64,000 nt of DNA from Chitinophaga pinensis DSM 2588 (GCF_000024005.1 NC_013132.1:2908001-2972000); one strand, 5' to 3'. Counted from the stretch's first letter, positions 17,911-27,465 are shown. Notes: generated from the sequence alone by a model not told the origin. Translations and numbers: made by a program.

Positions 17911-20900
17911 AATTTCAATAAGTGCGGCTAGTGCGGCTCTTTCTTTCTTCTTGAGGGGCATTTCCTTCTCCAGGATCGCCTTGATCTCCGGCCGGCAGCT
18001 ACCGCAACCCATACCGGCGCCGGATGCTTTACAGACGTCTTCCAGTGTATGACTACCTTCTCTGATCTTCTCACAGATATTACCTTCTCCCACACTACCG
18101 CAGCTGCAAACAAGCTTACCGAGCACCGGCGCGGCTTTCTTGCCTGAGCGTAATAGTTCCAGTCGTTTCTCAGAGAGCTCTATTTTGTTGGCGATCAGAT
18201 CCCTGAACTCCAGGAACTCTGATTTGTCACCAATCAGGATAGCGCCTACCAGTCTGTCATTGTGGATGACGCACTTCTTATAATAACGTTTGGATTTATC
18301 AATGAACACGACTTCTTCGTAAGCCGGGTCCGCAGGTGTTTCTATCATTCCCAGTGAACAAAGGTCTGTGCCATGCATCTTGAGGATGTTCATAAACAGG
18401 GAACCCTGGTAATAACCGGTAAGATCTCCCGCCATATGACGGGCCACTACTGCAGCCTGTTGTTCTGCTGCTGCTGTGATGCCAAAGAGCGTACCATTGA
18501 ATTCAGCGATTTCTCCGATGGCATAGATAGCCGGATCGCTGGTCATGAGGTATTCATTGACGATCACACCACGCTTGCACAATAAAGAAGATGCCTTGGC
18601 CAGTTCTATGTTCGGAACGGTACCGATAGACATGACTACTGCCTGACAAGTTACCTGCCGGCCGCTTTTCAGCCGGATACCATCCAGTTTATTCAGACCA
18701 GTAAAGCGTTCTATTTCATCATTGTATAAGATTTCTATGCCGCGATCCGTCAGTTCTTCATACAACAGCTGGCTGCCCAGGGCATCCAGCTGTCGGTCCA
18801 TCAGTTTAGAGGTACGCTGTAATACAGCGACTTCTATATCCATTTCTCTTAGTGAAGCAGCTAATTCAATACCCAGCAGTCCGCCGCCTACAATCATTAC
18901 TTTTCCTGCTGACGGGTCTATGTGCTGCACAAAGGCATCTGCATCCCTGCGGTTACGCATGGTGAAAATGCCTGGCAGCGCGGGTGTGTCTTTCAGTGTG
19001 GCCGCACGGCTACCCATGCCCAGAATGAGTACATCATATTCGTGTACGCGGCCTTTACTGTCGGTCACTGTTTTTTGTTCCCTGTCTATCTTTTCAATAC
19101 TGACGCCCCGGTGTAATATGATGTCCAGCATAGATTCTTCATCGTCTGTCATCTTCACCAGCTGCTGCCATTGCTGGGTGCCGCTGATATAGTCAGGTAG
19201 CATCACCCTGTTATAGAAGGGCTGATCTTCTTTGCTGAATACGGTAATGGTATCAGTCGTATTCAGTTCTCTGTATGATTTTACAAAGCCACAGGCGCCT
19301 GCGCCTGCGCCAATGATGATAATACGTTGCTGGGGTTTGCGGTAGAGTTGTACCTGTACCGCCGTATATTTCAGATCCGGTTGTTTGGATATCTTATCCA
19401 CCAGCCTGTGGGTAAGGTTGTTTGCCCTGTTAAGGTCATTGTCCAGTATCTTGCCCCAGTGCATCGGGAGGAATACCACTCCTTTTTTAATGGAAGTGCT
19501 CAGTTGTGCTTTCACACGTACTGTGCCGTTTTCACTGAATATCTCTACGATATCTGCTTCTTTAATATGGCGCTCTCTGGCATCTTCCGGATGTATTTCC
19601 AGCAGGGGAGCAGGAATATGCTGTTTCAGCTTGCTCACCTTACCTGTTTTGCTCATAGTGTGCCATTGATCCCTTATACGTCCTGTAGTAAGGATAAGCG
19701 GAAACTGTGGATGTGGTGGTGCTGACCGGTTATCATCCGGGAAAGAATGTATGATCGCTTTGGTGGATGATGTATAGAAATGATGATCCGTAAAGAGTCT
19801 GGGTGTACCCGGACCGGTCGTGCCGGCAGGATAAGGCCATTGCAGGGAGCGTTTATCTTTCAGCACTTTATAATCTACTCCGCTGACATCGATATTGGTG
19901 CCGGCTGTCAGGCGGCTGTGCTCCGCATAAATGTCAGCAGGACCTGTATAATCAAAACCTTTAAAGCCCATTTTTTGTGCGAAGCGGCAGATGATCTCAG
20001 CATCCGGTAAGGCTTCTCCCGGCGCTTCGTTGACACGCTGCAGATAAGTGACCCTTCTTTCTGCATTAGTCATGGTCCCTTCTTTTTCGGTCCATGCGGC
20101 AGCAGGTAATACGACATCTGCATAGCGGACTGTTTCCGGTTTATTCGAGATCTCCTGTACAACGACGAACTTCGCCTTTTGCAGGGCAGCTTCGGCCATA
20201 CGGGCGTCCGGCAGACTTACCAGCGGATTGGTACACATGATCCAGATGGCTTTGAGTCTTCCGTCATTCAGTGCCTCAAACATTTCGGTAGCGGTAAGAC
20301 CCGGTTTGTCGGAGATTTTCGTACCTCCCCAGAAATCTTCTACTTCCTTGCGGTGTGCAGGGTTATCCAGTACACGGTGTGCCGGCAGCATGTTGGATAA
20401 TCCGCCTACTTCTCTACCGCCCATGGCATTGGGTTGTCCGGTAAGAGAGAAGGGGCCACAGCCGGGTTTACCGATTTTACCGGTGATCAGATTGAGGTTG
20501 ATCAGGCTCAGGTTCTTATTAACGCCTACAGCGCTCTGGTTCAGTCCCATGGTCCACATGGTCATGAAACTGCGTACATTGCCCAGCAGCGCTGCGGCTT
20601 CATAGATCAGGTCTTCTGTAATACCGCAAATGGCAGCTGCGCTGCTGATGCTGCGCTCCATGACGGTGTCCCGGTATTTAGAGAAACCTTCTGTATGTTG
20701 TTGAATGAAATCGTGATCGATATGACCTGCTTCTATCAACAGGCGGCCGATAGCATGATGTAATACGATATCGGTACCCGGCATGAGTTGCAGGTGTATA
20801 TCAGCGATGGCGCAACTTTGTGTAACGCGGGGATCGCTGACGATGATCTTCATGTGCGGATTCTTTTCTTTCGCAGCTTCGATCCTGCGCCATAAGATCG

Positions 20901-21468
20901 GATGACACCAGGCAGGATTAGCGCCTGCTACGAAGATGCAATCCGTCTGTTCGATATCATCATAGCAACCAGGTACGCTGTCTTCGCCGAGCGATAATTT
21001 ATAGGCGGCTACTGCACTGCTCATACAGAGCCTGGAGTTTGTATCGATATTATTACTGCCAATGAATCCCTTGATCAGTTTATTGACAACATAATATTCT
21101 TCTGTGAGGCATTGTCCGGATGCATAGAAAGCAACTGAATCAGGACCATATTGTTCAATCATCTGTTTAAATACGGCAGCAGTGCGTTCGAGCGCCTGGT
21201 CCCAGGAAACGCGCTGTCTCGGCATTTGCCGGTGATAACGCATTTCCGGGTAATAAAGCCTGTCTGATGTGTCCATCACGGTGTAATGAAGATTCATGCC
21301 TTTGGAACAAAGCATACCTTTGTTAACCGGATGATCTTTATCTCCTTCTACTGTGATTTTTCCCTGCCTGTCCCTGTTGACAACGATACCGCAACCTACG
21401 CCGCAATAACAGCAGGTGCTACGGTAGCTGCCCGCAGGAAGTTTATTATGTTGATGATTGCCTGTCAT
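17902..21468 (-). CDS. nasA: Assimilatory nitrate reductase fused to NAD(P)H/FAD module and BFD [2Fe-2S] domain
   Basis: A 1188-residue fusion. Residues 1-710 are a molybdenum bis-MGD nitrate reductase of the Nas/Nar B type: Cys19, Cys22, Cys26 and Cys54 form the C-x2-C-x3-C-x27-C 4Fe-4S motif, and the molydopterin-binding tail has ILTTGRIRDQWHTMSKTGK. Residues about 725-1110 are a NirB-like FAD/NAD(P) oxidoreductase (IIIIGAGAGACGF, later VMIVGGGLLGIELAA). Residues about 1115-1175 are a BFD-like [2Fe-2S] domain (CSCGSVGEGNICE, then GCGSC). It reduces nitrate to nitrite in the cytoplasm, probably taking electrons from NAD(P)H directly instead of through a separate NasC. It begins two bases after the narK-type stop. 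Separate-subunit versions are the usual arrangement elsewhere. Confidence 0.92.
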   Translation of the reverse strand: MTGNHQHNKLPAGSYRSTCCYCGVGCGIVVNRDRQGKITVEGDKDHPVNKGMLCSKGMNLHYTVMDTSDRLYYPEMRYHRQMPRQRVSWDQALERTAAVFKQMIEQYGPDSVAFYASGQCLTEEYYVVNKLIKGFIGSNNIDTNSRLCMSSAVAAYKLSLGEDSVPGCYDDIEQTDCIFVAGANPAWCHPILWRRIEAAKEKNPHMKIIVSDPRVTQSCAIADIHLQLMPGTDIVLHHAIGRLLIEAGHIDHDFIQQHTEGFSKYRDTVMERSISSAAAICGITEDLIYEAAALLGNVRSFMTMWTMGLNQSAVGVNKNLSLINLNLITGKIGKPGCGPFSLTGQPNAMGGREVGGLSNMLPAHRVLDNPAHRKEVEDFWGGTKISDKPGLTATEMFEALNDGRLKAIWIMCTNPLVSLPDARMAEAALQKAKFVVVQEISNKPETVRYADVVLPAAAWTEKEGTMTNAERRVTYLQRVNEAPGEALPDAEIICRFAQKMGFKGFDYTGPADIYAEHSRLTAGTNIDVSGVDYKVLKDKRSLQWPYPAGTTGPGTPRLFTDHHFYTSSTKAIIHSFPDDNRSAPPHPQFPLILTTGRIRDQWHTMSKTGKVSKLKQHIPAPLLEIHPEDARERHIKEADIVEIFSENGTVRVKAQLSTSIKKGVVFLPMHWGKILDNDLNRANNLTHRLVDKISKQPDLKYTAVQVQLYRKPQQRIIIIGAGAGACGFVKSYRELNTTDTITVFSKEDQPFYNRVMLPDYISGTQQWQQLVKMTDDEESMLDIILHRGVSIEKIDREQKTVTDSKGRVHEYDVLILGMGSRAATLKDTPALPGIFTMRNRRDADAFVQHIDPSAGKVMIVGGGLLGIELAASLREMDIEVAVLQRTSKLMDRQLDALGSQLLYEELTDRGIEILYNDEIERFTGLNKLDGIRLKSGRQVTCQAVVMSIGTVPNIELAKASSLLCKRGVIVNEYLMTSDPAIYAIGEIAEFNGTLFGITAAAEQQAAVVARHMAGDLTGYYQGSLFMNILKMHGTDLCSLGMIETPADPAYEEVVFIDKSKRYYKKCVIHNDRLVGAILIGDKSEFLEFRDLIANKIELSEKRLELLRSGKKAAPVLGKLVCSCGSVGEGNICEKIREGSHTLEDVCKASGAGMGCGSCRPEIKAILEKEMPLKKKERAALAALIEINN

Positions 21469-21470
21469 GG

Positions 21471-22775
21471 TTAATCTGCAAATGCTACCTGCCCTGTAGT
21501 GCTGGTGCTGGCTTCAGTAACTGGTTTTTTAATGAATCGGGTAAGCAGTACAATTACAGATACTGCGATCACGATATAACCGATGTAGGTGAATGCTTCT
21601 ACATAGGTAATGGATTCCGATTTGAAGAGGAAGCCGAACAGCATACCACCGAGGTTGCCCCCTGCTCCTACGATACCACTTACCAATCCGACGTTCTTTT
21701 CGTTGATAAAAGGAACGATGCCATATGTAGCGCCATTGGCCATTTTCAGGAACAAGGCGAAGCTGAGCATGGAGATGATAGCCAGTGCAAGGGTACCTGC
21801 CTGTGCAAACAGCAAGAGGCCGATTCCTTCCAGTAAGAGCACACAAGCCAGCAGTACGCCTTTACCGCGCATACCTGATTTTGCGCCTATTTTATCAGAT
21901 ACGATACCTCCGAGCGCTCTCGCGAAGATGTTCATGAAGCCGAATATGCCTGCCCAGAAACCTGCGCTGCTTTGTGAAAGATGGAAGGTATCCACAAAGT
22001 GTAAAGAGGCTACGTTATCAAAAGTGATCTCCATACCGAAGCACATGCCATATGCCAGTGTCAGCGCCCATATACGCCAGTCAGCGAGTATGCTCCAGTC
22101 GGTTTTTGATTTTGTTTTATCGCTGTTACGTCCGATTTCATCAAAGTTGCCCGCAGGTGTATCCTTGGTGAACTTGTAATACATCCATGCCACGATCAGC
22201 ATCATCACCCCAGGAACGATCATTGCGAAGCGCCATGCTTCCTGTTTGGTATATCCGAAACCTACGATTGCTGTAAATATCAATGGCATCACCATGTTGG
22301 TTACACCGCCACCCAGGTTACCCCATCCACCGGTTACTGCATTGGCAGTGCCTTTGATATTAGGGGCAAACATCATGGAAGTATGGAACTGTGTAATTAC
22401 GAAAGATGCACCGATAACGCCGATGGCAAGACGAAACAGCAGGAATGTGGTGTAATCTTTTGAAAGTCCTACCAGGAATACCGGGAGCGAACCTGCTATC
22501 AATAACCTGATAGCTGTTTTGCGGGGTCCCCAGGTATCACAGAGTTTACCGATAATGAGTCGTGCGATGATTGTACTGGATACTGAAGCAATAATGATAT
22601 TCCCTACCTGTGCTTTGCTCAGACCAAGGTCTTCCCTGATCGTAGGCATAAGTGGCGCGAGGCCGAACCATCCGAAGAAGCAGACGAAGAACATCAGCCA
22701 GGTGGTGTGAAAGGTGCGCATGTGCACCGAGTTCAGTGTGAAGAGAGGCAGTTTATTTAAAGGTTGTGTGTTCAT
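21471..22775 (-). CDS. narK: MFS nitrate/nitrite transporter (NarK/NasA type)
   Basis: A 434-residue major facilitator protein with twelve membrane segments. The NarK-family nitrate signatures are visible: a first glycine-rich stretch with AVTGGWGNLGGGVTN and a second with SGIVGAGGNLGGMLFG. The N-terminal helix region TWLMFFVCFFGWFGLAPLMP is also typical of the nitrate/nitrite porter group. It imports nitrate, or exchanges nitrate and nitrite, across the inner membrane. It sits between the outer-membrane porin and the nitrate reductase, with which it is nearly contiguous, so uptake and reduction are coexpressed. Confidence 0.93.
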   Translation of the reverse strand: MNTQPLNKLPLFTLNSVHMRTFHTTWLMFFVCFFGWFGLAPLMPTIREDLGLSKAQVGNIIIASVSSTIIARLIIGKLCDTWGPRKTAIRLLIAGSLPVFLVGLSKDYTTFLLFRLAIGVIGASFVITQFHTSMMFAPNIKGTANAVTGGWGNLGGGVTNMVMPLIFTAIVGFGYTKQEAWRFAMIVPGVMMLIVAWMYYKFTKDTPAGNFDEIGRNSDKTKSKTDWSILADWRIWALTLAYGMCFGMEITFDNVASLHFVDTFHLSQSSAGFWAGIFGFMNIFARALGGIVSDKIGAKSGMRGKGVLLACVLLLEGIGLLLFAQAGTLALAIISMLSFALFLKMANGATYGIVPFINEKNVGLVSGIVGAGGNLGGMLFGFLFKSESITYVEAFTYIGYIVIAVSVIVLLTRFIKKPVTEASTSTTGQVAFAD

Positions 22776-22782
22776 GCAATAA

Positions 22783-22965
22783 ATAATTAGGAATTAGGAA
22801 TTACGAATTAGGAATTGAGCATTAATGTCAGGAATGAAGAATTAGAAAGTTTCTTTTGAATGGATTAGTTGTTAATGTGCCGGAAAGATAAAGTCTGAAG
22901 GAAAACTTTAAGCTTTTTGAAGGCTCACCAATTCCTAATTCCTAATTCGTAATTCCTAATTTCTG
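22783..22965. repeat. AATTAGG-type inverted repeats between porin and narK
   Basis: The left arm at about 22784-22817 is built from ATTAGGAATTAGGAATTACG and another AATTAGGAATTG. The right arm at about 22929-22963 is its inverted form, with CCAATTCCTAATTCC then TAATTCGTAATTCC. The arms are about 110 bases apart. The right arm encodes the last five residues and TAG stop of the porin (22942). They match the arms at 17844-17910 in unit sequence. Confidence 0.8.
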
Positions 22966-24303
22966 AACGACCATTTCCGGTCTGATAATCACCATCACAT
23001 ATGCCCAGTTACTATTACTGGCCGCATTACCAACATTCTTTACACCTGGCGAAGTGAGTGAAATAGTATTCCAGAAATGGCTGTATCCTGCTTCGAATGA
23101 GATGACTTTGGTCAGCGCATAATTGGCTACCAGGTCTGCCTCTGTACCGAATTTCCTGCTGAGGTTATCCGGTATATCGCTGGCACTGTAGAATTGGTGC
23201 AGGTCAGCGCTCAGCTGAAATTTTGAATTGGGTTTGTATTTCGTTTTCAGGTAATAGTCCTGCAGACCTCTGTTACCGAAAGCGCTGGCTACATAGAAGT
23301 AGTCCATATATCCCCAGAACTTATGCGGCGTACCATACAGCGGATCAAATGCATGACTGGTACCGTCAGTGCCAATACCGCCGGTGGTATAATCAGCGCC
23401 TAAACCTGCGCTGAATGTACTGCACAGCTGGTATTGGAAAGCGGCTGACAGCAGCCCTGCACTCAAGTCTTGTGCATTGGCATTTTTTCCGAACTGGTAG
23501 TACCCTGCGGCGGTCAGGGTGAGCTTATCAAGAGTGTTGTTATAGTAAAGTCCGGTAGTCATACGGGTGTGTACGCCTTTGTCCCAGATCTTGACGCCTG
23601 TGCTGTCAGGATGGAATTTTGAGAACTGATCCGCGAGAAAGAGCAGGGACAGACTTCCTTTTCCTAATTTCTTTCCTGCGTACAGGTACTCCAGGCTTTT
23701 GTACATCGCAGCGCCATTGGTATTGGCGGTATAATTGCCCGGTGGTGTCGGATTGTACACGGTACCGGCCGTGTTTTCCCTGTTCTGATTGAAAGCCGCG
23801 CCCAGATGCAATGTATACGGGCCGGTTTCATATTTCAGTACAGCTGCATCGTGTCTTCTGCCTTGCTGTAACCATTCCAGGTTACCCAGCAGACGACTGT
23901 CGTCATAGACAATTTCCTGCCGGCCTATCTTCAGGTTGAGGCTTTTGTTTTTCACGACGGTGTCCAGCAGCATAATTTCCGCCCAGGCTTCGTGTAGTAT
24001 CAGGGCGTTATTGTCTTGTGTGGTCGTCCTGTTAATGGTCGATGCGTCCTGTCCCCATACCCGGACGTCCTGAATAGTGGCGCCCAGTTTAAAACGGTAA
24101 CCGCTGAATCCTGCTGAGAGGCGGGTACGTTGCGAGGTGAAGAATGCCGGGGAGGCGTCTTTTGGCAGCGGAGCTGCCTGTCCGTCCCGGAATTCCGAAC
24201 GCGTTCGGAGTTGGGCCCCTACGGTGAACTGTGCCCACGCGGAGGGAGTGAAAAAGAGCATGCATAGCAGGCAGCAAACGCCTGCCGAGAATAGTCGTTT
24301 CAT
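22942..24303 (-). CDS. Alginate-export-family outer membrane porin in nitrate operon
   Basis: A 453-residue protein with a signal peptide (cleavage near A24, LFFTPSAWA-Q) followed by alternating beta-strand sequence. FTVGAQLRTRSEFRDG and LKIGRQEIVYDDSRLLG are features of the alginate-export/AlgE-like porin domain (DUF1302/PF13372 type): Arg-rich strands and a G-R-x-E/Q loop. In this operon, between nirD and narK, the natural substrate is nitrate or nitrite crossing the outer membrane, not alginate. The last residues (KLGITN) are encoded by an AATTAGG repeat arm, so the native C-terminal beta-signal may have been altered. Confidence 0.82.
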   Translation of the reverse strand: MKRLFSAGVCCLLCMLFFTPSAWAQFTVGAQLRTRSEFRDGQAAPLPKDASPAFFTSQRTRLSAGFSGYRFKLGATIQDVRVWGQDASTINRTTTQDNNALILHEAWAEIMLLDTVVKNKSLNLKIGRQEIVYDDSRLLGNLEWLQQGRRHDAAVLKYETGPYTLHLGAAFNQNRENTAGTVYNPTPPGNYTANTNGAAMYKSLEYLYAGKKLGKGSLSLLFLADQFSKFHPDSTGVKIWDKGVHTRMTTGLYYNNTLDKLTLTAAGYYQFGKNANAQDLSAGLLSAAFQYQLCSTFSAGLGADYTTGGIGTDGTSHAFDPLYGTPHKFWGYMDYFYVASAFGNRGLQDYYLKTKYKPNSKFQLSADLHQFYSASDIPDNLSRKFGTEADLVANYALTKVISFEAGYSHFWNTISLTSPGVKNVGNAASNSNWAYVMVIIRPEMVVQKLGITN

Positions 24304-24357
24304 GCATTCTGGTTGATAATGTGAGCAATAAGAGTATTCCCGCTCTCTCTGCTGTTA

Positions 24358-24726
24358 TTATGCTTCCTGCATGATCCCGATGTAGACACTGTCACCCTCT
24401 ACTTTTACAGGGTAAGTGGTCAGGGAACATTCTGTATCGTCCGACAGGCAACGCCCGTCTTCCAGTGAAAATGTTTTTTTATGGAAAGGGCAGGCCACTT
24501 TAGGCTCGCCGTTATGCGTACCGGTCATGCCACGGCTGAGGGCCATCTGCTGACGATGCGGACAAAGGTTCTGTGTAGCGTACCAGGCATCGCGGCGTGC
24601 GAACCGGAACAGGGCAATCTGTACTTCATCATATTTTACACACACGCCTCCGTTATTGGGAACGTCGTTTACATTACAGGCATAGAACCATGCTATTGTT
24701 GTGCTTGTGCTAATGGCGACTGACAT
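24358..24726 (-). CDS. nirD: Nitrite reductase small subunit, Rieske type
   Basis: A 122-residue Rieske protein. The [2Fe-2S] ligands are visible as NLCPHRQQMALSRG (C-x-H) and VACPFHKKTFSLEDG (C-x2-H). The length matches NirD. It partners with NirB in NAD(P)H-dependent reduction of nitrite to ammonium in the cytoplasm. It starts 24 bases after the nirB stop, which fits one transcript. Confidence 0.93.
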   Translation of the reverse strand: MSVAISTSTTIAWFYACNVNDVPNNGGVCVKYDEVQIALFRFARRDAWYATQNLCPHRQQMALSRGMTGTHNGEPKVACPFHKKTFSLEDGRCLSDDTECSLTTYPVKVEGDSVYIGIMQEA

Positions 24727-24750
24727 AAGTTATCGTGTTGATTGATATAA

Positions 24751-27270
24751 TTATTTCCATTCGGCAGCTTTCTTCTGCTCTCTCAGGTTGTCAAATTTTA
24801 CGGTCGGATCTTTCGTGCCCGGCGCATTGACGAAATGTGAGAAACGCTTACGCAGTTCCGGACTTTCTACCACTTCTCTCCACTCGCATTTGTATCTGTC
24901 TACAAGTCCCTGCATTTCTGCTTCCAGTTCGGCAGCAATACCCAGACTATCATTTACCACTACATTGCGGAGATAACTGATACCACCATCCAGTTTATTC
25001 AGCCAGGTAGCCGTACGGGTCAGCGGATCAGCCGTTTTGATGTAGAACATCAGGAAGCGGTCGATATAACGGATACAGGTTGCGCTATCCAGGTCTGAAG
25101 CCAGCAGTATGGCATGTTGTGGTTTGGAACCGCCGTTGCCGCATACATACAGGTTCCAGCCTTTTTCTGTGGCAATGATGCCGAAGTCTTTGGACTGGGC
25201 TTCTGCACATTCCCGGATACAACCGGATACGGCGGATTTAAGTTTATGAGGAGCGCGTAAGCCACGGTAACGTTCTTCGATCTGTATCGCAAAAGTTACA
25301 CTGTCATGCAACCCAAAACGGCACCAGGTAGAACCGACACAGCTTTTTACCGTACGCAGGGCTTTACCATAAGCGTGGCCGCTTTCAAAGCCGGCATCGA
25401 TCAGTTCTTCCCAGATGTTAGGCAGATCGTCGAGATGTGCGCCGAAGAGGTCAATACGTTGTCCGCCGGTTATTTTGGTGTACAGATTATATTTCAGGGC
25501 TACCTGTGCAATCACCAGCAGTTTGGCCGGGGTGATTTCCCCTCCGGGAATGCGTGGCACGACAGAGTAGGTACCGCCTTTCTGGATATTCGCCAGGAAA
25601 CGGTCATTGGAATCCTGTACGGTATCATTGCCTTTATCGAGGATCATGTCATTCCAGAGACTGGCCATGATAGAAGCCACTACCGGTTTGCATACTTCAC
25701 AGCCGTCACCTGCACCATAATGATCGAGTGCTTCATCAAATGCACGGATATTTTTGATACGGATCAGGTCATACAGTTCCTGACGGGAGTAAGCAAAGTG
25801 TTCACAGATGACGTTACGGATATATTTACCCTGTGCTTTCATGGTACCTGTGATCAGGTCTTTTACCATCGGTGTACAACCACCACAGCAGGTAGCAGCT
25901 TTGGTACATTTCTTAATAGCGTCCAGTGTTTCGTTGCCCGCTTCCACGGCAGTACAGATATCGCCTTTGGTAATGCTTTCGCAGCTACAGATGATAGCGT
26001 CATCGGGGAGTCCCAGTACGCCTGCACCTGTTTCCTGACTGCCACCACGTGCGCCCAGCAGTACATCCTCCGGATTGGGCGGCAGGATGACTTTATTTTT
26101 AGCGGTCTGCAACAGCATATTATAGGCATCTGCATCACCGATCAGGATACCGCCGAGGAGGTGTTTTCCGTCATTGGTAATACTGATACGTTTGTATACG
26201 CCTTTCATTGTATCTTCAAACACGATACTCCGGCAGGTATCAGCAGGAGCGAAGGGATCGCCGAAGCTGGCAACGTCCACACCGATCAGTTTCAGTTTGG
26301 TGCTCATGTCAAAGCCAGTGAAGGTCTTTTCAGGAACAGGGGCTGCAGCCAGGCTATTATATATATGTGTAGCCACTACTTCTGCCATTTCGTAACCGGG
26401 AGCAACCAACCCGTAGATCATGCCATTGTAGAGAGCACATTCTCCGATCGCATATATCTCAGGATCAGTGGTCTGCATGTATTCATTGACAAGAATACCG
26501 CCCCGGTGACCTGTTTCCAGTCCGCTGAGTTTTGCCAGTTCATCTCTTGGTTTGATACCAGCAGAAATCACCAGCATGTCAGCAGCGAGGTGGGTTTCAT
26601 CGGCAAATTGTAAACCGGTGATGGTATCTCCACCCAGTACTTCGCTGGTGTTTTTATTGGTGTGAATAACTAAGCCTAATTGGTTTAACTGCTGTTCCAG
26701 AATGCGGGAGCCGCTTTCATCGATCTGGCGTGGCATCAGTCTGGGAGCAAATTCGATGACGTGCGTATCTGTAATGCCCAGGTCCAGCATAGCTTTAGCC
26801 GCTTCAAGACCCAGCAGACCGCCACCTATCACGACGCCTCTTTTAGCGCGGGGCGCATAGTCCCGCATGAGTTCCAGGTCTTCTATGGTACGGTAGATGA
26901 ATACGCCTTTTTTGTCCACGCCAGGGATTGGAGGTACAAAAGCGGAGGAGCCGGTGGCTATAATGAGATAGTCATAGGCTTCCGTGATACCTTTATAGGA
27001 ATGAACGGTTTTGTTGGAGCGGTCAATTTGCTGAACAGGATCGCCCAGGTGGAGGGTAATATCGTTGGCAGCATACCAGTCAGCCGGCGCCATTAAAAGA
27101 TCGTCTGCTGTTTTGCCGGCAAAAAATTCGCTTAAATGGACACGGTCGTATGCGGGACGGGGTTCCTCGCCAAAAACTACGATCTCAGCTGTACCTGCAG
27201 GGATTCTGGAGATTATTTTCTCACAAAATTTGTAGCTGACCATGCCATTGCCTATAATTACAATTTTCAT
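24751..27270 (-). CDS. nirB: NAD(P)H nitrite reductase large subunit
   Basis: An 839-residue siroheme nitrite reductase. In order: FAD-binding N-terminus (MKIVIIGNGMVSYKFCEKI), NAD(P)-binding motif near residue 145 (KRGVVIGGGLLGLEAAKAM), and a BFD-like [2Fe-2S] domain around 427-480 (IICSCESITKGDIC, then CCGGC). A half-domain at about 570-630 follows, then the siroheme/4Fe-4S ligands C-x5-C at about 644-650 (SCVGSTWCRF) and C-x3-C at about 684-688 (SGCIRECAEAQ). All catalytic cysteines are present. It reduces nitrite to ammonium with NirD. The frame permits a TTG at 27276; the ATG at 27270 gives the family start. It is the first gene of the minus-strand nitrate operon. Confidence 0.95.
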   Translation of the reverse strand: MKIVIIGNGMVSYKFCEKIISRIPAGTAEIVVFGEEPRPAYDRVHLSEFFAGKTADDLLMAPADWYAANDITLHLGDPVQQIDRSNKTVHSYKGITEAYDYLIIATGSSAFVPPIPGVDKKGVFIYRTIEDLELMRDYAPRAKRGVVIGGGLLGLEAAKAMLDLGITDTHVIEFAPRLMPRQIDESGSRILEQQLNQLGLVIHTNKNTSEVLGGDTITGLQFADETHLAADMLVISAGIKPRDELAKLSGLETGHRGGILVNEYMQTTDPEIYAIGECALYNGMIYGLVAPGYEMAEVVATHIYNSLAAAPVPEKTFTGFDMSTKLKLIGVDVASFGDPFAPADTCRSIVFEDTMKGVYKRISITNDGKHLLGGILIGDADAYNMLLQTAKNKVILPPNPEDVLLGARGGSQETGAGVLGLPDDAIICSCESITKGDICTAVEAGNETLDAIKKCTKAATCCGGCTPMVKDLITGTMKAQGKYIRNVICEHFAYSRQELYDLIRIKNIRAFDEALDHYGAGDGCEVCKPVVASIMASLWNDMILDKGNDTVQDSNDRFLANIQKGGTYSVVPRIPGGEITPAKLLVIAQVALKYNLYTKITGGQRIDLFGAHLDDLPNIWEELIDAGFESGHAYGKALRTVKSCVGSTWCRFGLHDSVTFAIQIEERYRGLRAPHKLKSAVSGCIRECAEAQSKDFGIIATEKGWNLYVCGNGGSKPQHAILLASDLDSATCIRYIDRFLMFYIKTADPLTRTATWLNKLDGGISYLRNVVVNDSLGIAAELEAEMQGLVDRYKCEWREVVESPELRKRFSHFVNAPGTKDPTVKFDNLREQKKAAEWK

Positions 27271-27372
27271 TGGCAAAGAATTGAGTTGATAAAATGAAAA
27301 ACGGCTAAGTATTATGAAAAATATAATATGATAAATATTTTCCGAAACCAGTGATAAAAAATGCCGTTTTTT

Positions 27373-27386
27373 ATGATCTGCATCAT
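27373..27386. promoter_or_regulatory. Fnr-like operator (ATGAT-CTGC-ATCAT) between nirB and siroheme gene
   Basis: A perfect inverted repeat ATGAT-N4-ATCAT contains TGAT-N4-ATCA, the core of Fnr-family binding sites. It lies 102 bases before the nirB ATG and 79 bases before the siroheme methyltransferase ATG. The nearby Crp/Fnr gene is the obvious candidate to bind it, controlling both arms of the nitrate locus. Confidence 0.7.
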
Positions 27387-27465
27387 GAAATTATGAATAA
27401 AGGTTCTAATTTTATAGTGGTTAGTATGATTTTACTCATATAAATTTATTTGTAATATATCTCAT

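Noticed and set aside
25306..26613. A 435-codon open frame on the + strand inside nirB
   Set aside because: It lies opposite the intact nirB with all cofactor motifs, and its predicted protein is of low-quality composition rich in Cys, Phe and His; it is a shadow frame.
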